A stretch of 64,000 bases of DNA from Dicaeum eximium (GCA_013396995.1 VWZP01010350.1:1608806-1672805), one strand, 5' to 3'; positions 51,201-64,000 are shown, numbered from the stretch's first letter. Notes: generated from the sequence alone by a model not told the origin. Numbers and translations are program-made.

Positions 51201-52341
51201 ACTACATTTTCAGCAACACAACAAAGGAGAGTAGCAGGAGACGGTGGGAGGAATCTGCTACAAATCCTGCTGTGGACTAGTTTCTTCGACAAAATTGCCA
51301 ATTTAAATATATATCCATCTGCATCTGCAGCACCATTTTGCAGCTACCTAAGCCAATTGTGACCTGAGCCACCCCAGTGCCTACAGCCTCTCGCCATTCA
51401 AACCTGGGTTTGATGCTTCCTGATTCCTCCAAAAATTCCTCCAGCAAAATCAAAGTAATTTGTTTGGAGGTAGCTCAGGGCCCCAGTTGGTGAAATGAGC
51501 TAGTAGGGTGCTGAGAGGATGGTGTGACCATGGCAACCCAAATTTGTATTCATCTGAGTAGCTGTGGAGAGTTGCTCCTAGGTTTGGCCTGCCCATTCCA
51601 GAGCTACTTCCTTTCTCTTCTCCTGGTCTCAGTGCTGAGCCTGTGTTAGGCCAGGGACAGCTACCCTGTCTCTGTAGTCCAGGAGCTCAGCAGCAGTAAG
51701 AGCTGCTGTCTGGTTGCTTTCCTTGCCTTTGCAAGTTCATGATTTTTTTCTTTCCCTTTCTCAGAATCCTGCCATTTCTCTCTACCAATTGCCCTTCCCC
51801 TTCTTTTCAAAGGCACAGATCTTTGTCTTCTCCTGCTGCATTTATCCTCTTTTAAAGTGAAGCAATATGCCGAGCAGATCAAACATTTCACTGCTCCCAA
51901 AAGTCTTGCCCCCTTCCATGTTCTTTCTTGTAATGGGAGCAGTCACGGTATTTTAATGTAGTACATTAGTGTTTCAGCATAATTGCTGCTACACTTCAAT
52001 CACTTCTGACTTACTAGTTAGAAAGTAAGGGTTTCTTTCAGATTTGGGAAAACAGGAGCATCATAACACCTGCAGAGCACAGGAGCGCTTCAGCCTTTGA
52101 GCGTACCTAATGCCACAATATAGGTGGTGAGTGGGTGAGAGTTGGTTTTAGAAATCTTGTAGACACTAAGGAAAGGTTCCACTGAAGTCAATAGTAGTAT
52201 TACTTGACGGAGGGTGGAGAACTTGGAGACTGGTTTTACGTGTTGTAAAAGGATTTCCAGCTGGTAAATTGTAAATATATAAAAGGTTCTGAAATTAAAA
52301 CTGACAGATTACTGATAAAAATTTCTGGATCTCTATTTCAG
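39265..52341 (+). other. AGMO: AGMO intron 2 (13.1 kb)
   Basis: The donor is GTGAGT at 39265. The acceptor is CTCTATTTCAG at 52341. Only simple repeats are visible, such as (GTTT)n at 45020 and an (AAC)n run near 40607-40620. No coding sequence is recognisable. The 137-codon minus-strand open frame at 40207-40620 looks like chance. Confidence 0.88.
45020..45041 (+). repeat. (GTTT)n microsatellite
   Basis: About five GTTT units occur in AGMO intron 2, after a GTTGGGG stretch. Confidence 0.85.
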
Positions 52342-52493
52342 TGTTTTGTTCAGAAGTATTGAGTTAATTAGTTACATATACGTATGGAATAACTACAGAC
52401 TCTTTGAACTGCCCTGGGACTCGCCATGGACATGGTATTTGACGCTTCTGGGAGTGGACTTTGCATACTACTGCTTTCATCGCATGAGCCATG
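52342..52493 (+). CDS. AGMO: AGMO exon 3 (residues 87-137, first His box)
   Basis: This 152-bp internal exon has acceptor TTTCAG (52341) and donor GTAAGA (52494). It enters in phase 2: its first T completes Asp87. It runs 50 codons and leaves one G for codon 138, expected to be Glu from the family. The peptide includes LFRSIELISYIYVWNNYRLF, then ELPWDSPWTWYLTLLGVDF, then AYYCFHRMSH. HRMSH (His133 and His137) is the first histidine box, HxxxH, of the fatty-acid hydroxylase superfamily; it binds the di-iron centre. PWDSPWTWYL-LGVDF is strongly conserved in AGMO. Cys131 replaces the Trp I recall before FHRM in human. The other His boxes (HxxHH types) are in later exons outside the window, so the gene here is partial, not truncated. 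Confidence 0.97.
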
Positions 52494-53371
52494 GTAAGAC
52501 TTAACAAGTTTTTCACATTTGAACATATAAAATATGTTCTATAAGTGATCTATTAAAAAAACGAGGTATTAGTTTTTGTTTCTATACTTGATCTACTCTA
52601 AGCATATATAACTGCTCTTCTTCCCAAGGATTGGCAAAGATAAACTTTTAGCATACAAAACAGTTAATGCATCGTACTCTATATAATAAACATGATTTTG
52701 TGAAAGGAAGGAGTATCATTTTGAAAGCAGTTCAACAGAGAAATGAAGTATCATGAAAAAAAGTAAGGAAAAAAATAGTAAGTACATAAAAATTTGGGTT
52801 CAATATCCCTATATACCTGTATGAAAAATTGAGCAAAGTACAGATAACTGTTTCAAAATAATCTGGTGGGTGTACAAACTAGGGAGCAGTAAAAAGCAAG
52901 GTGGCCAAAATAATGGAGCCTGTGTAAATCATGTCAGCCATTTCTGTGCATATATGTTCGTCTCATTAAATATTTTTGTTCCCTAGTGAAAACAAATATC
53001 AGCTCTAGCCTTTTATACCCTATCTGAAAATGCAATAACACTTTCTATTAGTCCTAGTTCTGGGCCTGACCTAAAGCCTGTAGCAATGAAATAAAAATCT
53101 TTTTGTTCTTTAAGAAGTTTTGGACTGGGCTTCTCAAAGCTCAGTGCCCACAGCTTGCAGAAGCTGTGGGATGTAGTAATGATACTTTATGTATTGTGCT
53201 TCCAGAAAGGGAAAATGCTCTGCTGCCAGTAGGTCAGTGGAATATATGGAAGTAGGTAAGAAAGGAGCCTGAGCTGCAGCGAGGAGTGGGAGAGAGGAAG
53301 GGTCCCTCCCAGGTGGGGATGACAGCGGGTGTGAGAACAATGCAGGGTGGGTGTAAAGGGATAACAATGGT

Positions 53372-53405
53372 GGGGAGACGGGGCGGGAGGCGAGGAAGCA
53401 GGGGG
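53372..53405 (+). other. G-rich stretch with G-quadruplex potential
   Basis: Four G runs (53372-53375, 53380-53383, 53385-53387 and 53401-53405) lie within 34 bases. The last loop is long (13 bases). It sits in a purine-rich block within AGMO intron 3. Confidence 0.5.
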
Positions 53406-56400
53406 AGCTGGAACAATGTGTCAAGGGGGACATCATGGCCGGGAGCTGGGAGCCCTGCGTGGGTGTACGGAGACTGGGAATACACTTCACAAACAATGAC
53501 ATTAACAGTGCTGGCAGGGCTACAGCCTCAGGCTGAGAGCTGCACCAGACCAGGAGGCTATTCCTGTGTTTTAAAATAAAAATAATTGCCTTCAAGTGTT
53601 AGAAAATCACTAGCTTGGCTGTGCTTTCTCTGGAGTCAGTGGTATAATTCCCACTGGCAGAGAAGGGAATAGGGCCATCTCTACATTCTCTAAAGCAATG
53701 GATATATTTCTGTTCCTGCAGCAACTTTGCATTTACTCTTCTCTCTTTTTGTTTTTGATGGAATACTTTGGAATTAATTTCAATAGGTGTTTTAGAAATA
53801 AAACCAAACCAATTCTATATGTAATGGAGTTGAAGAAACTGTAAGAAAATGCTGCTCTTCTCTTAAGAAGGTCAGTGCTGACCTATTCAATAAATTTTAA
53901 TTTACTCTTCTTCTGGTTACAGAAATATTGTTCACTGTTAGATCTGTGCTACTTAGCTGGGAACTGATGAAACATTGTAGAAAATCACTCTAACTCAAAA
54001 TTTTAGTTTAACCAACACTCTTCTCTGGTCAAACAGTGATGAAATCTGTAGCATGGCAGCACAGCTGCAAAAGTCAGCTGCATTGGAAGTTGCTGAGGAA
54101 ATTCAAGGAGATGGTTTTAAAAAGTCAGGAAAAATATCTTCGCAAATTGAGAAGAAAGGGCACTGGAAAAGTTGCTGGTACAAGCAGACAAAACACACCT
54201 TTGCACTAGAAAGTGACAGGGCCTGGTGATTCAGGCTTGGATCCTACAGCAAAGTTAAAAATTAATAGCACATGTATATCACAGGAAGTTCAAGCTGTGT
54301 GGGCTAGCCCTAATTGTTTCAAACTGAAAAACTAAAATTCAGATACATTTTTCAGTTGTTTCTTAGAACTTGATATAATTTTGATACTGAGAATTACCAT
54401 CATCATGTAGCTTTTCCTGGCTGCAAGTAATAATTTGGTAACTCAATCCCCTGGCAGTTTTACTACCTTATTTCATGTCGTCCATGAATAACTAGATTTT
54501 TCAGTCTATTATTTCATAAACTGTCTTGAATCACTACAGATTTTAAAGTTTCTTCTGTAGGAGAAGCCCTACTTTGCGATATAAAATTTTTACCCAGTAT
54601 TTGAGGAGATATTTTTTCCTCTTCACTATATGCATGTAATAGCTATTATCCTAAACTGAAGTTATACAGCAACAAAAGGAAGTATTTTTAGGTGTGATCT
54701 CATTTTGCAAAGGATAGAGTTATTCTAAGTATGTACTTGTATTTTCCATTGTTTGCAGTAGCCACTGAAAGGTTAGAAAATAAAATGCTTCACCACTTAT
54801 TCCAGCATTCTTCTGGGTCTGATCCAAAAGCCATGGCAGTCAACAGGTCTACTTAGACACTGCCCTTTCTCATGGCATTTTAATGAATTTATAAATCAAT
54901 GTAACTTTTGCCTTTGTTTCATTATAGCTGTACTACTAAAAAAAGTATGCTGCAAAATCACAGGTTTTACTTTGAATCTTTTTTTTTAGGGAAGGATATG
55001 TGTGGGTTTGAAGGATTTTTACCAGGTATTTTAATCTAGCATATATGGATTACTCTTTGAGTTTCCTCTGCAGGTGCGGAGACCTTGTAGAGTTAGTCCT
55101 GCTAGTAAAGGGGAATTTGGTGGTCCCAGAGCAGCGCTGAGCCCCAGCACACCCTCCCCGCACCCTGGCCTCATGGATACTCTTGTTGCAGACAAATAAC
55201 AACGGCAGTAAGGAATTTGGAGCCTCTGTAAACTGATTTCTTCAGCAGCCACACCTTTTATTCACAGAGGGAAATCTAGAGAATTCCAGATCCATGCAAA
55301 AACACGGGTGCAGAGCCCAGCTGTGGGAGTCTGATGCCCAGCTCTGGTGTGGGGGGCTCTGCTGGATCCAGGGCCACCCCTGGCCCGAGCAGGTGCCTTG
55401 GCAACAGCTGTGTGCTCACCCCTGTGCTCCAGTGGGGAATAGTGGGGAGTTGTAAGCCTCTGGTGCTCTGTAAGGGAGTAGTTTTTAATGTACACTTCCC
55501 AGAGGATCACATCCTGCAGAACAGAGTATGTTTCTATCAGCTGGGAGAATCTCCTCTCCTCTGTCAGGCCCTGGAAGAAGCTGTCTCTTCTTAACAGCAG
55601 CTTGCAACACCTCTTCTTTTGTTCTCTTTTACTGCTGGGGAATTTCCATTGCTTCAGCGTCCCTCCCCTCAGACAACCTGGGAGAAGTGAGTTTCCTTCA
55701 GCAGGGCCAACCTCCGCAGCAGCTGCATTGTTCTGCCTGAGCCCCGGTGGCCGGTGTCAGCCGCTCGCCCCATTGTCCGCTGGTGGCTTCCAGCCGCCCT
55801 GCGGGGTACGTGACATGGTCCCTGTCAGCAAAGGGCCGAGCCAATATGAGCTGATGGTTTGCGTTACATCTGAGGTCATAAAGTAGACCTCAGCTGATGA
55901 GTATATCCTCAGCAGATTCCCCAGCTGCTACATAAAATTTCAAGTTAATGGTGTGTCTCTTAATAATTCTGAATTTATTTATAGTGGATGAGAAATGAGC
56001 CTTCTACACCAGGTGTATTGTAGAGCAGTAGAATCCAAGCTTCTCAGATTCTCCCACCCCACAATACTAACCTTTTGGCCAAGGCCAGCTTCTGAAGGGT
56101 CAGAGGACAAAGAAAGAAACCCTGAAAACCAACATCAGCATTGTCCTTCAAAAGACTATGCCTCATACTGTGGCAAAATGTCTCAGCTGTGGATGTTGAG
56201 AAATTTTTCTTTCTAAGACTTCAAATAATTGGAAGTTCTGTGAACTTTTCAACTCCTGTTTTAAAGAACTTCTTTTAGAAGGATGTTTCTCCTAGCCATG
56301 ACTTATATTGCTTCTGCCTCTTCTCCCAGTAAGCATCTTTTGTTACAGTTCCTTCAGCAGCAGAACTGACTTCAGAAGTTTCTGGCTGCTCTTTCCTACA

Positions 56401-57173
56401 CCATGCTGCAGTTCACAATGCATTCAGTCCTGAAAAAAATACCATGCATGGAGACTGTGTGCATAAGATAACTGAAATAAACCATGTTAAAAAACAAGGT
56501 TGTGTTGGATTTCTTTCTTAACAATTCAACTCAGTAGTCATAGGGGTCAACTTAGCTATGGAGTAGGACATAAGCCAGATGTGCTAGCTGAGAATCAATG
56601 GGATTAAGTGGAGACTTGAGAGAGAGCAGACAATTTTCTGAATCAGTAGTGCACAGGCAGGTAACTCATTGTTTTATAAGGAGCCAGAGTGGATAAATTG
56701 GCACAGGTAGTTTCCCAAGATTGATGCCATTAAAATAACTAGAATGTGCAACAGTAAAGCCCAGTCCTGTTCTTTCTGATAATTATATATGCATTGTGTA
56801 GTAATAATAATCCTAATGTGTCACTGGACACCAGTGCAGTACTGTTTGTTGTTGCATGAGGAGATGAGTTTAACCTTGTTAGAGGAAAACACAGCTCAAA
56901 GGCTCAAAGTCTCTTCACCATCTGTATTTGCTGATAATTTTTGGAGGGTGTATTGAAATCATATGATTGTACTGTCTTTATTTATCTGACCCATTCCTGC
57001 CTTTGAAGTGCCCCTTTCATCTGCATTTTATAATGTACTTGTCTGAATTCAGTATATTAGGATGGACTTGTTATGTAGATGTTATATTAACAGTTGGTAC
57101 TATACTGAAGTAATTTTTTATTTATAGGGTTTTGGATTTATGAGAAATTCATTATAATAGCCTGATGTCTGAC

Positions 57174-57203
57174 TTTTCCTGAAAAGGTTACTTTTCAGGA
57201 AAA
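57174..57203. repeat. Perfect hairpin: 13-bp arms, 4-base loop
   Basis: TTTTCCTGAAAAG (57174-57186) is the exact reverse complement of CTTTTCAGGAAAA (57191-57203), with loop GTTA. Each arm is itself nearly palindromic. It is in AGMO intron 3, with no T run after it and no neighbouring gene. Confidence 0.85.
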
Positions 57204-59852
57204 TCTGTATTCCCCTAGAAATACAGCAAATTGTGATGCTCTTTTACATGCCAAGTGGGGAGAGGGTTGGGTGGTAGTGGTATTTTTAGGCTTATTTTTG
57301 CATGTGGGAAAATGTCATTGTTTACCTGACTAGGAATTTAGTACCATATTGATTATCCAAAATGAAACAAATTTAATTTCACCCCAGTGAAAGATAGAAA
57401 ATGTTGGAAACTGTCAAGTGACTGGATGAGGCTCTGCTCTTTTTCTTGTCACAACTTGTGTTGATTGCAAAGGGAATTGATACACAATCATGAAGAGAAA
57501 AATATTCTCTTCTTGTGAATTAAACAGAAAACATTTTTTTGCTGTTCTGTCAGTTGTTTTTTTCTTATTTTTAAACAGGCTTGTGAGAGCAGGATATTAA
57601 AATGCTGTCCTTACTAGCCTCACAAAAATAGCAAAAGCAGTAGCTGGTTGTCATATTTTCTCTTCCATCTTCTGATTGATCTAGTCTAATACCTGCAGAC
57701 AGCATAACATGAATTGAAAAAAAGTACATGGTTCAGGTGATTATGACTTGTTCGTTGCCATTCAAGTTGACTGTAAATAAACGACATCATTTTTTATTTC
57801 TATATGCTTGCTTTTGTAACTTGTCTTTTAACATTCACTTATGTTTTCATAAGAAGAGGTACTCCTTTACTATGTTCTTAATTTTTTTGAATGGACACTG
57901 AATTTGTAGAAGACCAAAATTGATCTTAGCAAATCAAGATGTTGTCATTCCTTTTCATATTAAAACATACATTTTGTTGAGAAAGTTCACCTGAAAACTA
58001 CATCAGCTGCAATGAGGCTTCCTGATATGGAATGTCTAGGGTCCCATAAAATTATAGGAGCCTGCTTGTATTGTTTTCAGTTTGTTATTGTTCATAACGA
58101 GTTCCTGTTGTTTGAAAGACTGATTTCTTGTATACTGGCAAGAATAATGTCCTGATATGAGGTGAGGTTGACTCGTTTAGTCTGTTAATTTTACTGTGGC
58201 ATATGCAGATAGCTAAAGCCTCTTCCTATTTTACTTTACACATGGTGAGATAATAATTGACTTTCTGAAAATTCTCTGTAACCTGAAGAGCTGAGTAGAT
58301 GGAAATAAGAGGGAATCCACTAGAGAGTTTTTGCTTGATTTTAATTTCTGAATATCCTAACGACATTTACGGGTGAATGGATTTTCTAAGTATTTTAGTA
58401 TGTCAGAGATAATCAAGAATAATGGTAGTAACAAATCTGCCAATAGGTTGGATGTCAGACAAAGTGACAGCCTGTGGATTTTTGGCTCTTTCTAGCTGCT
58501 GTAAGGATGTGGTCTGGAGTGGGAATACAATGTAGTGAAGGGTAGGATATGGCTTGTTGCTACAGGTGAGGAGTTCAACTCTGTGGTCATGGACCATGGT
58601 TGAACTCATGGGTTCAACACTATGCTTGCCATGATTCTTGTAGTTTTGTGTAAATATCTGTCAATTGTTTGGTTTTTTTCCTGCAGGATGCTGGGAGAGA
58701 CAGGTCTTACTGTCATGAATTAGACCTTGATAAAGTACAAAAGCAATCTTTTTTATTTTTAATTTTTTTCTGATTCCAGAGACAATGTATCTTTTAAATA
58801 TCATGAAATACATGGTAATGAAAGTGTGAGCTGACAATATTATGACATGATTTTTATGCCAAAATTCAGGTGATAATTCCATCTCCTCTCAGCACTATTC
58901 ATCTTCTCTCAAGCTCCCACCATGAAAAGACCTGGCAAGCTCCCCAGTACAAAATTAAAAATAAACTAGTCCTCCATTTTCCTTGTTTGTCATTTTATGG
59001 TTGGGCAAATAGCCAGCACAAGGTTAAGAATCTTTTTAAGTATTGCCTACTTTCCTACTTTGAGGATTTACATAATACATTGGCATTCTAGAGGATCTCT
59101 ATATAGATATGCTCTCTATATAGATGTGTTAGATGTATGGGTGTCCAGAGGGTAGAATTTCATCATTTTTCCTACCTACAGTGCCTGGGTTTTTCCTGAG
59201 TGCACAGATTAAGGAAAAGGTTCTGTCTCTGCTTGTACAAAGGCAAGTTTGCAACATGCTTTTTCAGGAAAACATTAGAAAATGTGGTGAAGTGGGAGAA
59301 GAAAGTTTGTTATAAATTAGCATGGGTTGGCCATTCAAAAAATCAGCCTTCACACATTTGTATCCTTGGCTATTGCTGCCCTCTAGGCTGTGATCAAATT
59401 TTAAACACAAAGAAAAATAACCCATTTCATCTGAGTGGAGATGTGAGTATGAAAGCATCCAAGTCACTGTGCAGGGAAACAGTTCATTTGATATACTTTT
59501 TCAAGTGTGCTGTTGAAAACCAGTGAAATGGTGCATAACAGTTGTATTTTTTTAAGGTGTTACAGAACATAAAGTAAAATGTGAATTATCCAAGTTTTAA
59601 AGTTAATGTTTTTGTAGTTAGTGAGGGTGGAAGAGGAGAAGCTAGTTCTTCTGCAATAGTTTGAAGATCTTATTGAAGTTTTACCTGAGAAAAGGTTTGA
59701 AATAGTTCTCTTGTACATTATTTGGCCTCCTAAATGCTATAGAACCCACCTTCAGTCAGGTGACTTCATAAGTTGAAGAGAGAGAATTTTATGTTTGGTA
59801 GTTCAGCTACTCATTCAAGGAGAGAAGTCCAGCTATGTCTATCTTCTCTTCC

Positions 59853-59868
59853 TTTTTTTTTTTTTTTT
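59853..59868 (+). repeat. Poly(T) tract
   Basis: A run of 16 T follows a pyrimidine-rich stretch in AGMO intron 3. No retroelement body was recognised beside it. Confidence 0.8.
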
Positions 59869-60601
59869 GTCTTAAACTTTGAATATATCTTATGCTAGAA
59901 ACTTGTATTTCACATGTAAGTGAAAGCCCATCTGAGAATATATATTTGTTTCCCTTTACTTAATTTGAAGTCATGTTACTTGCTTCATCTAAAGGTTAAT
60001 ATCTATTTCCTGAAGAAGTTGCAGAAAATCACTTAATCTAGGTTCATTTTAAACCAAAACCAACTGCGTTGATTTTGGAAATGCCACCTCAGTTTATGAT
60101 GCAGCAGCTCTGCACACTGTCTTGATAGAGGACTCTGTCACTTCCAGGTTATACCAATCTGTTGAAATCAGCAGATCAGCAGTAAGAGGTACCAAATACA
60201 ATAACCCTTTTTAATCTGTGATGTGAAACTGTGATTGTAAGGCATTAGATTTGGAGTAAAAGCACACTCCATATAATTCATCAAACAGCCATCAGTGGTA
60301 ATTATTTTTGTCACAGTTTTAGAGTAGAAGCAAAGGCCTAGAGGAATGAAAGGCAATGTGAAAACAGATAGCTCACTGAGATGCTTGTGCTTTCTTTGTT
60401 ACAAAAGAAATCTTTTTCTCCTTCTGTGCTAGTAAAAATTGCCTGGTCATTATTGCTCTATCAGTTGCTATAGTTTTAGCACGGAGAAAGAAATGAACAG
60501 AGCACTATCTCTGCACTTCCGCCCTGAAGCAGCACTTCAGCTAATACGCACTGTGAATATGCAACTTCAAACAGCTTTTTCGAAATTTCTTTTCAAACTT
60601 A

Positions 60602-60636
60602 GAATTTAGGTTTGAATTTAGGTGCAGAATTTAGGT
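60602..60636 (+). repeat. Three spaced copies of GAATTTAGGT
   Basis: Exact decamers start at 60602, 60614 and 60627, a 12- to 13-base period, in AGMO intron 3. It is probably a small tandem duplication. Confidence 0.75.
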
Positions 60637-63600
60637 TTGGAGCCTCTTGACCGTCTACCTGCAGGGAAAGGTAAGGTGGTTCCCGTGGCAAGTATGTGAT
60701 TGTGTGGCAGGGACATGTGAAGTGGGGACACAGACCAGCTCTCCTCCTGGGCAGATGTGCCACTCTGAAGGGCTTGGAATCACATTTCTGTTCCCCAGCA
60801 GGACATGGCTGAAATATCCCATTTCTACAGTATTAGGACCAAGAAAAGTAAGAAATTTAGAATGCCTTTTAAATCCAGAATAAAAGTGCATTCCATCCCA
60901 AGCCCCAAAAGGCAAGCTGTTCCTTTCAGGATATTACTCAGGTTTCCAGAAGCTCAATGTCTGTAATAGTTTTCCTTGCTTGCTAAAAATCTAGTGAGGC
61001 CATTACCATTTAAAAAACTTTATTTTACATTCCAAGATTGGCAATTAGCTTTTAAAATGTGTCTGGAGTAGACAAAACATTATTGTATCTGGGCAATGCT
61101 CTTTGCATGTATGTTTCCTTCAATTCATCTTTATTGCCTTAATAAAGAATTTAAACTGCCAAAACTGCTTTTTGAGTGTATGAAGGGCAATCTTTTCTGC
61201 ATCACACTCTATCTAAATTGATAGCATGCTGGTGGAAGATGTAACTTAATAAAAATTACCAGCCAGATTTTTTTTCCTTTTCTTCTTCTTTTTAGTTGCT
61301 AAAATTATCAGTACATCCTTTTCTGGTATAACTATTTTAATAACCTACACTATTTCTCAATTAATTTTTCTCAAGGATCAGTAAATGTCAAACCTGAATA
61401 AATTCATCATGCTAACTATTTTAAAAGTAAAACTACTTTTTTATTATAAATGAAGAGGTGCAAAATAGAATGAAAACATCCTGTTGCAAGAAGATACCTA
61501 CAATGTTCACATGTCTAAAGCTGTATGAAAGACAGATAGCCTAAATAGGAGTCACTGAGCTGTTTTGTGGTCTTTATAGTTGGATTTTGTAAAGTACTTG
61601 CATTTAAGCAGTAGATGATGGCCTCTGGGTTACTTATTTTGTGGTCTGCATCAGAACAGGAAATTTCTTTTTGCTGCTGGGAAACAAAAATTATGACTAA
61701 TCAAATCATATTGGTGTGTATATGTGAGGAAGTGCAAGATTTTGTGGAGTCCAGGAGGAGAATTCTTGATTCTATCTAGTCATTAATTTTCCAGAAACCC
61801 TTAAAATTTTTCCTTCTGAAAAGCCTGTGGCCATTCTCAGCCTTTCTGATGAGGACACGACACACACTGACAGTAAAATGGTGTGGCTATTGCTTCAGAC
61901 AGTGCAGTGCAACCTGGACATTGTGAACTTGTAAAACACAAGAGAGATTTTCCTGTGCTACTTTCAACTTCTGTAAAATTAGAAGAATTCCTTTCAATTT
62001 AATGAACAGATATTGTAAATATCACTGTCATTCTAAGCATACCTTACCATTTTATTTTTGTAAGTTCAGGAGGGTCAAAGATATTGCTTAGTATGGAAAG
62101 GGAAGTGCAGACTCTCAGGCTGTAGTAACACTATGGCATGTGACATACTGTCACAAGGAATCATTTCAGACATCAGTGATGTCGTGTTCATGGCTTCCAT
62201 CACCTGGGAACTGGCCTGCTAAATTGAGACAAAAAGGTAGGGTTTTATTGATTTCATAGCACAGTGGTGTAAGGCAATTATATGCTTTATATGTGCATCA
62301 TATATTTTACATGCTTTTATGCTTTATTTTATTTTACTTTAAATTTTAGTCACTATTAACACGTACAGATGCTGAGATCCTAAAATTTTGTAGTTTTAAA
62401 AATAAAATCTTGTATTTTATAAAATGTGGTAACCTATACTGTGTTACAGAACTAAAAATAAAAGGAGTTTTTTACCCCAAGCTGTCTTTTAATTTAATGT
62501 ACTTCCAGCTGGAGATTAAGATAGTAAAAAAAATCCCCAAACAATATAAAAAAAGAACTCTTCCTGAGTTGTTTGTTGGCTAGAATGGATGTGAAGCAGG
62601 AATGAGTGAACCTGTCAAAGCCAACACTCAAGTCTTTCCTACTATTTCCAGCTTTGCTCTTCTTCTGATGTCTCTTACCTGCTCATGCTAATATGACCTT
62701 TTTTATTCTAAATATTGTTTTGCTACTTAAACATAGAGGGTTTTTTTGGTTGATTTAAAGTTGAAAAATATATCTAAAAATATAATGGAGAAATGCAGAA
62801 GTATGTAAGCTTATTATATCATTAGCAGATTCCCTTGGACCATATGGTTAAAATGAATCTGAGTCATGAACACTTTGCAGCATTCCTATGGGACAAATGA
62901 CAATATGCAAAGTGCTCACAGTACACATATAAAATAAATTCATACTAAATGCTAGAAATTTAAGAAGCCATAATATTAATTTTTGCTCTTTTGTCTTTAA
63001 ATATGGGTATGATTATTACATTTGCCTCTCTTGTAAAAGCACTTCAACTTCACCAAGCAGAGTTAAGTTGGAAAGCATGAAGCTGGTTCAGAGAAATTAT
63101 TGGGAAGAGGTGCATGCAAACTCAGCTAAACAAAAAAATTTCAAAAAAACTCTTTATGTAGCTTGAATTTTTCATTTCTTGTCTGAAAATTTTTGTGAAG
63201 CACTTTCAGATTGGATATCAGGACAGAGATAAGGAAACATTAAATACGGCAGTGTCTTTAAATTACTGAACAGTAAGAACAAACAAACATAGATTCAGAA
63301 ATTATTCCCCTTTTCCTTTGGTCAATATCTATCTTTGGTGTTAATAACTGAGTCACTTATAAGCTACCTTTTTTTCACAGTTAAACTGCAAATGTTTTGC
63401 AATGGAGATGAGTTTCACTGTTCCCTTCTGTAAAAGAGGGGAAGGGTAGCACAAGCAGATGATTAGACTTTCCTAGCACAGTGGCAGAGCAAGGGACTAA
63501 CTCAGGGATGAGCTCTTCAGGCTGGTACCTTCAGACCAAAGGCAGTGCTTCCATTACAATAATTCTGCAAGTGAAGGGTTTTTTTTTTGTTGTTGTTATT

Positions 63601-63765
63601 GTTTTTTACTTAATCATACATTTCCTGGTTTTTGTCTATCTGAAGTTTAATTGGCATAAATTTTGCTATATAGCTTATTCACAAATCTGTATTTGTGAAT
63701 AATCATGAAAATCATTTTGTATTCTTACTTATGATTTGTGTATATACTGGAAGTATATAATATAT

Positions 63766-63800
63766 ACATGTGTGTGTGTATATATATATATATATATAAA
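63766..63800 (+). repeat. Compound (TG)n(TA)n microsatellite
   Basis: A short TG run passes directly into about ten TA units. It is typical intronic simple sequence and likely polymorphic. Confidence 0.9.
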
Positions 63801-64000
63801 AGCCTGTTTAAAGGTGTACCATGTTTTGCATGCATTGCAGATATGACTCTATTATTACTTCAATTGCATATGTATGCACCCAGTGACTACAGAAGTATAT
63901 AGTCACAGAATAAAAACCACAGTCAGAGGAATCCAGACTGCTTATTTTTGTACTTACTGATATCCCAGGGAAAAAGGTAAAAAACAGTTTATAAAACCTG

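Larger units (their letters stand above)
52494..64000 (+). other. AGMO: AGMO intron 3, 5' part (no exon 4 seen)
   Basis: The intron begins with GTAAGA and runs past the window end. I looked for the next AGMO exon (the family motif W-GHQ-HHSSE-YN) and did not find it by eye. The region contains a G-rich stretch at 53372-53405, a GC-richer block at about 55070-55870 that I cannot assign, a perfect hairpin at 57174-57203, a poly(T) at 59853 and a TG/TA microsatellite at 63766. The 153-codon minus-strand frame at 53134-53595 is Ser/Pro/Leu-rich and appears to be a by-product of the purine-rich + strand. Confidence 0.82.

Noticed and set aside
53134..53595. 153-codon minus-strand open frame in AGMO intron 3
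   Set aside because: It is Ser/Pro/Leu-rich because the other strand is purine-rich. There are no domain features and no splice context.
52494..64000. Search for AGMO exon 4 (second histidine box)
   Set aside because: I found no open stretch encoding the HQ-HH type motif with splice sites, so it is taken to lie beyond the window.

Overview
The window is vertebrate nuclear DNA, most likely from a bird. It is AT-rich, has long introns with canonical GT/AG splice sites, and has almost no coding density. The two genes recognised are MEOX2 (mesenchyme homeobox 2, also called GAX) and AGMO (alkylglycerol monooxygenase, formerly TMEM195). Both lie on the + strand in the order MEOX2 then AGMO. From memory, the two are also neighbours in one orientation on human chromosome 7p21. 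The gap between them here is short (about 15 kb) and interspersed repeats are few, which suits a compact avian genome. I did not see the usual 3' end of a CR1 LINE, so the bird call rests on compactness and synteny; a crocodilian or turtle is not excluded.

Layout: 1-3663 is the end of MEOX2 intron 1. MEOX2 exon 2 (3664-3836) carries homeodomain residues 1-44. Intron 2 (3837-15991) holds a decayed L1-clade LINE in antisense orientation (about 7600-8000), a laddered pentanucleotide array (12071-12246) and several A-rich or pyrimidine tracts. Exon 3 (15992-16216) finishes the homeodomain and the C-terminus. A 3'UTR of about 1.1 kb follows, with poly(A) signals at 16684 and 17274. From about 17.3 to 31.9 kb is intergenic DNA in which I recognise no gene.

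The AGMO promoter is a CpG-rich block at about 32200-32600, with a possible TATA/CRE-type element 0.5 kb upstream. AGMO exons 1 (32468-32596), 2 (39134-39264) and 3 (52342-52493) encode residues 1-137 plus one base of codon 138, ending just after the first histidine box. The other exons, including the remaining histidine boxes, lie beyond 64000.

The genes do not form an operon or pathway: MEOX2 is a transcription factor of somite, limb-muscle and vascular development, while AGMO is a tetrahydrobiopterin-dependent ER enzyme that cleaves ether lipids. I found no novel gene system. The most notable non-genic points are the L1-clade relic, overlapping upstream reading frames across the AGMO start, a ZNF143-type motif in AGMO intron 1, and a candidate miR-130/301 site in the MEOX2 3'UTR.
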